From DATFML01 sp964571225 (GTDB taxonomy: Bacteria > Pseudomonadota > Gammaproteobacteria > DATFLG01): a DNA stretch of 46,567 bases. The notes beneath the pieces are model-generated. The model did not search any database. It was not told where the DNA came from and was given only the letters and a program-made list of their open reading frames with translations. Shown here in pieces: positions 42,947-46,567 of the stretch (position 1 is the first letter of the stretch; every line of letters begins with the position of its first letter). Position numbers and translations under genes: made by a program. The stretch spans positions 1 through 46,567 of the forward strand of contig CAZNBB010000012.1 of the NCBI GenBank assembly GCA_964571225.1, in the 5' to 3' direction.

Positions 42947-43022
42947 CAAACCACCTTAAAGGAGGATGGAGGAGTACCGATCGGCCGGTTTGTCGAGGGG
43001 GGCCAGCCGATCAGCATGTAAG
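42917..43022 (-). ncRNA. candidate anti-Shine-Dalgarno sRNA, copy A
   Basis: About 106 nt, read on the minus strand. After conserved upstream boxes it shows a stem GATCGGCTGG/CCGGCCGATC with loop CCCCCTCGACAAA. A CU-rich single strand follows (CTCCTCCATCCTCCTTT, complementary to Shine-Dalgarno sequences). A 9-bp terminator hairpin AGCGCGGCT/AGCCGCGCT closes the unit with an eight-T run (42924-42917). A near-identical second copy lies about 208 bp upstream. No open frame of note. The RNA is predicted, not known; the ends are estimates. Confidence 0.65.
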
Positions 43023-43028
43023 CAGTTT

Positions 43029-43052
43029 CTAATATACGGTTATGCTTGTCAA
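43029..43052 (-). promoter_or_regulatory. conserved promoter-like boxes of sRNA copy A
   Basis: TTGACA (43052-43047) and TATTAG (43034-43029) on the minus strand, 12 bp apart. Both boxes, the spacing, and the flanking AGGGN before and AAACTGCT after recur in copy B, while the 12 spacer bases differ. The spacing is too short for an ordinary sigma-70 promoter. Confidence 0.45.
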
Positions 43053-43124
43053 CCCCTGCTTAAGCCGATGCGAACCCTTACCGTCCACAACGACGCCGGA
43101 GAGGAGACGGACCGAATTGCGGGC

Positions 43125-43155
43125 AAAAAAAAAGCGCGGCTTGGGGAGCCGCGCT
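43125..43155 (-). terminator. terminator of sRNA-like copy B
   Basis: The same 9-bp stem and CCCCA loop as in copy A (43147-43155 with 43133-43141), followed by nine T's on the minus strand. Confidence 0.9.
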
Positions 43156-43230
43156 CAAAACCACCAAAGGAGGATGGAGGAGTACCGATCGGCCGGTAAA
43201 TTGAGGGGGGCCGGTCGATCAGCATGTGAG
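43125..43230 (-). ncRNA. candidate anti-Shine-Dalgarno sRNA, copy B
   Basis: The second copy of the unit, with the same order of parts. These are the stem GATCGACCGG/CCGGCCGATC (one A-C mismatch relative to copy A, but a better C-G pair elsewhere), loop CCCCCTCAATTTA, the identical CU-rich strand CTCCTCCATCCTCCTTT, and the identical 9-bp terminator followed by nine T's (43133-43125). Differences concentrate in the loop and in the promoter spacer, as expected under selection for structure. Ends are approximate. Confidence 0.65.
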
Positions 43231-43236
43231 CAGTTT

Positions 43237-43260
43237 CTAATATTCTGGAATTGCTGTCAA
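43237..43260 (-). promoter_or_regulatory. conserved promoter-like boxes of sRNA copy B
   Basis: TTGACA (43260-43255) and TATTAG (43242-43237) on the minus strand, again exactly 12 bp apart and followed by AAACTGCT, as in copy A. Confidence 0.45.
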
Positions 43261-43338
43261 GCCCTGTTCCAGATGGGATCGAGAGCACCGTGCATGGACG
43301 ACGGGGAATATATAACATACTGATAAAAACATTATTTT

Positions 43339-43647
43339 CTAGATAACGAGGCGTTCGACGACCCGACCCTGACGCAAGTGCTGCTCGATGATCTCGTCCA
43401 CATCCTCCTGGTCCACGTAGCTGTACCAGACCCCCTCCGGATAGACGACGATGACAGGACCTTCCTGGCAGCGATCCATGCAGCCGGCGGTGTTGACCCG
43501 CACGCCGCCCTCGCCGGCAATACCCAACTCCTTGGTGCGCTGCTTGGCGTAATCGCGCATGGCCTGGGCGTCGAAGCGCTGGCAACAGGCGCTGCCGTCC
43601 TCGCGCAGGTTGGTGCAGAAGAACACGTGATACCGATAATAAGACAT
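43339..43647 (-). CDS. (2Fe-2S) ferredoxin, thioredoxin-like fold
   Basis: A 102-residue ferredoxin of the NuoE-like thioredoxin-fold class. The four cluster cysteines are probably among C11 (YRYHVFFCTN), C21/C22 (SACCQ) and the pair in NTAGCMDRCQEGP. The second half (VVYPEGVWYSYVDQEDVDEIIEQHL) is typical of these small proteins. The ATG at 43647 is chosen because the family starts right at the first strand. It lies upstream of the twin sRNA-like units on the same strand and is divergent from the GlcF-like gene. Partner unknown. Confidence 0.9.
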   Translation of the reverse strand: MSYYRYHVFFCTNLREDGSACCQRFDAQAMRDYAKQRTKELGIAGEGGVRVNTAGCMDRCQEGPVIVVYPEGVWYSYVDQEDVDEIIEQHLRQGRVVERLVI

Positions 43648-43786
43648 GACAAGGCTTCCGGTTGCGCACAAACGCCGATTACGGCTATGTTCATTCCATT
43701 ATATGGGTTCGTGGGCGGTCCATGCATGGGCGGGCGCGCCCGAACCGGACCCTCCGCTCCCTTGATACGACACCGACTCTCTCATT

Positions 43787-45046
43787 TTGTCCGCCACCGA
43801 CCTTAAGCAAACCGACCGCTGCGTCATGTGCGGTCTGTGCCTGCCTCATTGCCCCACCTACCTGGAGACCCAGGACGAAGGGGATTCGCCGCGCGGACGC
43901 ATCGCGCTGATGCAGAGCCTGGACAGGAACGAGCTCGGGAGCTCGTCGTCCCGCCTGGCCTTCCATCTGGACCGCTGCCTGGAGTGCCGCGCCTGCGAAG
44001 CGATGTGCCCGTCCCGGGTGCCGTTCGGAGCGTTGATGGACGCAGCTCGGGCCCGCATCGAGCCGACCCGCCGACGGACACGCGCCCAGCGTCTAGTCCG
44101 GCGACTGGCGCTGGACACGCTGGTGCCCCATAAGCGGGCCTTGCGGCTGGCGGGCCGGCTGCTGCGCCTGTATCAGCGCAGCGGGCTGCGCTATACGGCG
44201 CGTGCCACCGGGCTGCTGGGCGCCGTTGGCCTGAGCCGTGCCGACGCCGCACTTCCCGAACTGGCCAGGCCCGCTCGATGGCTGCGCTACTATCCGCCCA
44301 GCGCGCCCCAGCGCGGCACGGTCGCCCTGTTCACCGGTTGCGTAGCGGAACTGGCGGACACCCAGACCCTGCAGGCGAGCATCAGTGTGCTGAACCGCCT
44401 GGGCTTCGGCGTCCATGTGCCCCGCGGCCAGGTCTGCTGCGGAGCCATCCACCAGCACAACGGCGAACCGGAACGGGCGGCCGAGCTGGCGCAACACAAC
44501 ATCGACGCCTTCGAGGCGGTGCAACCGGATGTCATCCTGACCGCCGCCAGCGGGTGCGGCGCCATGCTCGCAGAGTACGGCACCTTGAACCATCCGCCCG
44601 GCGAGGGCGATGCAAAGGCGACCGCGTTCGGCGCCCGGGTGCAGGACATCAACAGCTTTCTGGATGCCTGCGACTGGGCCGGCACCGTGCGACTGGCACC
44701 CCTGCGCGCCCGGGTCGCCGTGCATCTGCCCTGCTCCCTGCGCAACGTGCTCAAACGGCCCGATGCACCGGCATCCCTGCTCAGCCGCATACCCCAGATC
44801 GAGCTGATCCCCCTCACGGACCACGACCGCTGCTGCGGCGCCGCCGGCAGCTACGTCCTCACTCAGCCCGACATGGCCGACCGGCTGCGCGAACCCCATA
44901 TCGCCGCCATCCGCTCCCAGCGCCCCGCCCTGGTGGTCACCGCCAACGTGGGCTGCGCCATGCACTTGAGCGCCGGCCTGCGCGCCGCCGGCGTCACCAT
45001 GGAAGTCATCCATCCGGTGGTGCTGCTGGAGCGGCAGCTGCGGTAG
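43787..45046 (+). CDS. GlcF-like Fe-S protein (glycolate oxidase iron-sulfur subunit family)
   Basis: A 419-residue protein with two N-terminal 4Fe-4S motifs (CVMCGLCLPHCPTY and CLECRACEAMCPSRVP) and two CCG domains (GCVAELADTQT with QVCCGAIHQHNGE, then DRCCGAAGSY with the late ANVGCAMHL). The length matches GlcF (407 in E. coli). GlcF pairs with GlcD and GlcE in glycolate oxidation. Neither is nearby, so the partner lies outside the window or is replaced by the fused oxidoreductase at 35.2-39.1 kb. The start is a TTG with no good ribosome site, so the N-terminus is uncertain by a few codons. Confidence 0.88.
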   Translation: MSATDLKQTDRCVMCGLCLPHCPTYLETQDEGDSPRGRIALMQSLDRNELGSSSSRLAFHLDRCLECRACEAMCPSRVPFGALMDAARARIEPTRRRTRAQRLVRRLALDTLVPHKRALRLAGRLLRLYQRSGLRYTARATGLLGAVGLSRADAALPELARPARWLRYYPPSAPQRGTVALFTGCVAELADTQTLQASISVLNRLGFGVHVPRGQVCCGAIHQHNGEPERAAELAQHNIDAFEAVQPDVILTAASGCGAMLAEYGTLNHPPGEGDAKATAFGARVQDINSFLDACDWAGTVRLAPLRARVAVHLPCSLRNVLKRPDAPASLLSRIPQIELIPLTDHDRCCGAAGSYVLTQPDMADRLREPHIAAIRSQRPALVVTANVGCAMHLSAGLRAAGVTMEVIHPVVLLERQLR

Positions 45047-45469
45047 CGACACGCCCTCGCGCCGCCAAGGCAACTACGCCACGGAATCCACGGAACCCAC
45101 GGAACCCACGGAAAAGAGCGATCGGGGATACAGTGCTCCACGGAAATCGGTCGGGCGTGCTCTCGCCGCCGCGTTCCTCTCTTGGCGTGAGGCACCATCG
45201 AACCGACACCGCCGAACGATGCATTCCGAAATCCAGCTCCACGGCTCTCGTTGTTCACTTTCCCCAGCCCCGGCTGGCTTCAGTTCCATGCCCTAACCAT
45301 AAACAGCGCTATACCCTTGGCGCAGGAGCAGCAGGCCCCGTCTGACGGGACTTCTTCTTATTATTACTTCCGTGGGTTCCGTGGATTCCGTGGCGTATTC
45401 TTTCTTTTAGCGCGCTGAACCGCGCGGTCCGACTTGTCAGCCAAGCAGGGCAAGGGGTATCTTGCAGCC
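45047..45469. repeat. intergenic segment bracketed by CCACGGAA arrays
   Basis: No gene. Opening array ACGCCACGGAATCCACGG with two further CCCACGGAA units (45076-45113), and closing inverted array TTCCGTGGGTTCCGTGG plus ATTCCGTGGCG (45366-45394). The inner part (about 250 bp) starts with GGTCGGGCG near 45148, as do the other bracketed segments. Confidence 0.75.
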
Positions 45470-46114
45470 ATGAATCAGCGTCGTTACAGCCCTGCCGATC
45501 ATCTGGTCATGAACCTGGATCAGGCGTTGCGCACTCTGCTCGGCCGCCCACCGGCCACCGGACGACCGGACCCTGCCGACCGGCATCCCGAAGCGGAATT
45601 GAGCGACCAGGAGCGTACCGAGTCGGCCCGGCTGATGCGCGTGAACCACGCCGGCGAAGTGAGCGCCCAGGCCCTCTACCAGGGCCAGGCCCTGACGGCG
45701 CGCCTGGAGCAGGTGCGCGACCGCATGGAACAGGCCGCCCTGGAGGAGAACGACCACCTGACGTGGTGCGAGAATCGGGTCAAGGCGCTGGGGGGGCATA
45801 CCAGCTACCTCAACCCGGCCTGGTACATGGGGTCGTTGACCATCGGCGCCGTCGCCGGTCTCATCGGCGACAAGTGGAGTCTGGGCTTCGTGGCGGAAAC
45901 CGAACGCCAGGTGATCCGTCATCTGGACGAACACCTGCAGCGGCTGTCCTACAACGACAGCAAGAGCCGGGCGGTGCTGGAGCAGATGCGGGTGGATGAG
46001 GCTCATCACGGCACGGTGGCCATGGAATCGGGCGGCGTCGAATTGCCGGGGCCCGTAAAGGGCCTGATGGGGCTGGTTTCGAAAGTGATGACGCGAGCCG
46101 CGTACTGGATCTGA
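45470..46114 (+). CDS. coq7: 2-polyprenyl-3-methyl-6-methoxy-1,4-benzoquinone hydroxylase Coq7
   Basis: A 214-residue di-iron hydroxylase for the C6 step of ubiquinone synthesis. Iron-ligand motifs are in RLMRVNHAGEVSAQALYQGQ, ALEENDHLTWCENR, VAETERQVIRHLDEHL and MRVDEAHHGTVAMESG, and the C-terminal VMTRAAYWI is typical of the Pseudomonas-like form. ATG 45470 gives the family length; a TTG 36 bp upstream is an alternative. With ubiH and ubiI in the same window, all three aerobic ring hydroxylases are represented. Confidence 0.94.
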   Translation: MNQRRYSPADHLVMNLDQALRTLLGRPPATGRPDPADRHPEAELSDQERTESARLMRVNHAGEVSAQALYQGQALTARLEQVRDRMEQAALEENDHLTWCENRVKALGGHTSYLNPAWYMGSLTIGAVAGLIGDKWSLGFVAETERQVIRHLDEHLQRLSYNDSKSRAVLEQMRVDEAHHGTVAMESGGVELPGPVKGLMGLVSKVMTRAAYWI

Positions 46115-46567
46115 ACGCCCTTTCGCGGCTGTCGCCGCGAATTCGCCGCTGCGGTGCCCGTCGACAGTTGAACCCTTTTACCCTCAAGCGCCACGAGCTG
46201 AAGCACTCGCCCCCACTGCGGCGTTGCTGAATCGGCCACCTCTTGCCGCCGCTGCATCCATGCACGAACACGGCTTTCCCTGTCTTTGACTCATCCCGCC
46301 CATGGATTCCGTGGTTTCCGTAGATCTTGTGGTATTGCCGCACGAACGGCGCAATGCCCTTCGGTTATTGCGCCCTACCGTGCTGCATCGCTGGTGCCGG
46401 AGCTTGCGATGGCTGGTATACCCGGTGCAGAAGCTGTTCCTACCGGTTAGGTGAAGACCATCCGGTCTTCGGCCTATTTGAATGCGGGCTCTCGCGCCCG
46501 CGCGGCGAGGTTCTTTTTCTTTGCTCGTCCAAAGCAAAAGTACCCAAAAAGAAAGGACGCCCGGGTG
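46115..46567. repeat. terminal intergenic region with several repeat types
   Basis: No gene seen in the last 453 bp. It contains a short TTCCGTGG array (46302-46322), the palindrome GGCGCAAT-N11-ATTGCGCC (46348-46374) and a perfect hairpin GAAGACC ATCC GGTCTTC (46453-46470). The end (about 46510-46567) resembles TTTGCTCGTCCAAAGCAAAAG then CCCAAAAAGAAAGG, a string often repeated in beta- and gammaproteobacterial genomes. Confidence 0.65.

Noticed and set aside
42917..43230. Reading the twin units on the plus strand as CsrA sponges because of AAGGAGGATGGAGGAG
   Set aside because: The T-run after the hairpin exists only on the minus strand, and the promoter-like boxes are also in that direction. 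The minus-strand RNA with CU-rich anti-SD motifs fits better.

Overview
The window looks like a chromosomal segment of a GC-rich gammaproteobacterium, probably from the Chromatiales/Ectothiorhodospiraceae neighbourhood. The evidence is the E. coli-like block ygfB-pepP-ubiH-ubiI facing zapA-6S RNA-5-FCL, a glycine cleavage operon with a split GcvP (subunits 1 and 2), a tandem glycine riboswitch, Coq7, and gammaproteobacterial intergenic repeats. No rRNA, plasmid or phage genes are present, so the taxonomic placement is an inference.

Left part (1 to about 14.0 kb): loosely packed and envelope-oriented. It holds the 3' part of an opgD/opgG-type glucan gene, a DUF2127 membrane protein, a decayed tyrosine recombinase, a pqiABC lipid-transport operon (+ strand), an ABC ATPase / FtsX-type permease / LolA-like protein / beta-barrel operon (- strand), an MddA-like methyltransferase and an AraC-type regulator. 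Long gene-free gaps separate them.

Middle (14.0-34.8 kb): dense housekeeping genes. These are a PfkB kinase, dgkA, the gcvT-H-PA-tpx-PB operon behind a glycine riboswitch, a nitroreductase, a CPA1 Na+/H+ antiporter, ubiI-ubiH-pepP-ygfB with a small unknown gene, then TIGR02449-zapA-6S RNA-5-FCL-EVE-GST on the other strand. They are followed by an unknown small protein, a histone-H1-like protein built wholly of hexapeptides, ilvA, rpiA and a DUF2905 protein.

Right part (34.8-46.6 kb): a 1284-residue flavin/Fe-S fusion oxidoreductase, a trimeric porin, a tRNA-Gln placed behind rplM-rpsI, a duplicated small-RNA-like unit, a 2Fe-2S ferredoxin, a GlcF-like Fe-S protein and coq7. The intergenic spaces carry at least four families of short repeats, the most striking being arrays of CCACGGAA/TTCCGTGG that bracket 200-400 bp segments.

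The most promising undescribed item is the pair of near-identical units at 42.9-43.26 kb. Each has conserved promoter-like boxes, a stem-loop with a C-rich loop, a CU-rich anti-Shine-Dalgarno stretch and a strong terminator. They look like twin sibling sRNAs just upstream of rplM. UbiH, UbiI and Coq7 together would supply the three ring hydroxylations of ubiquinone.
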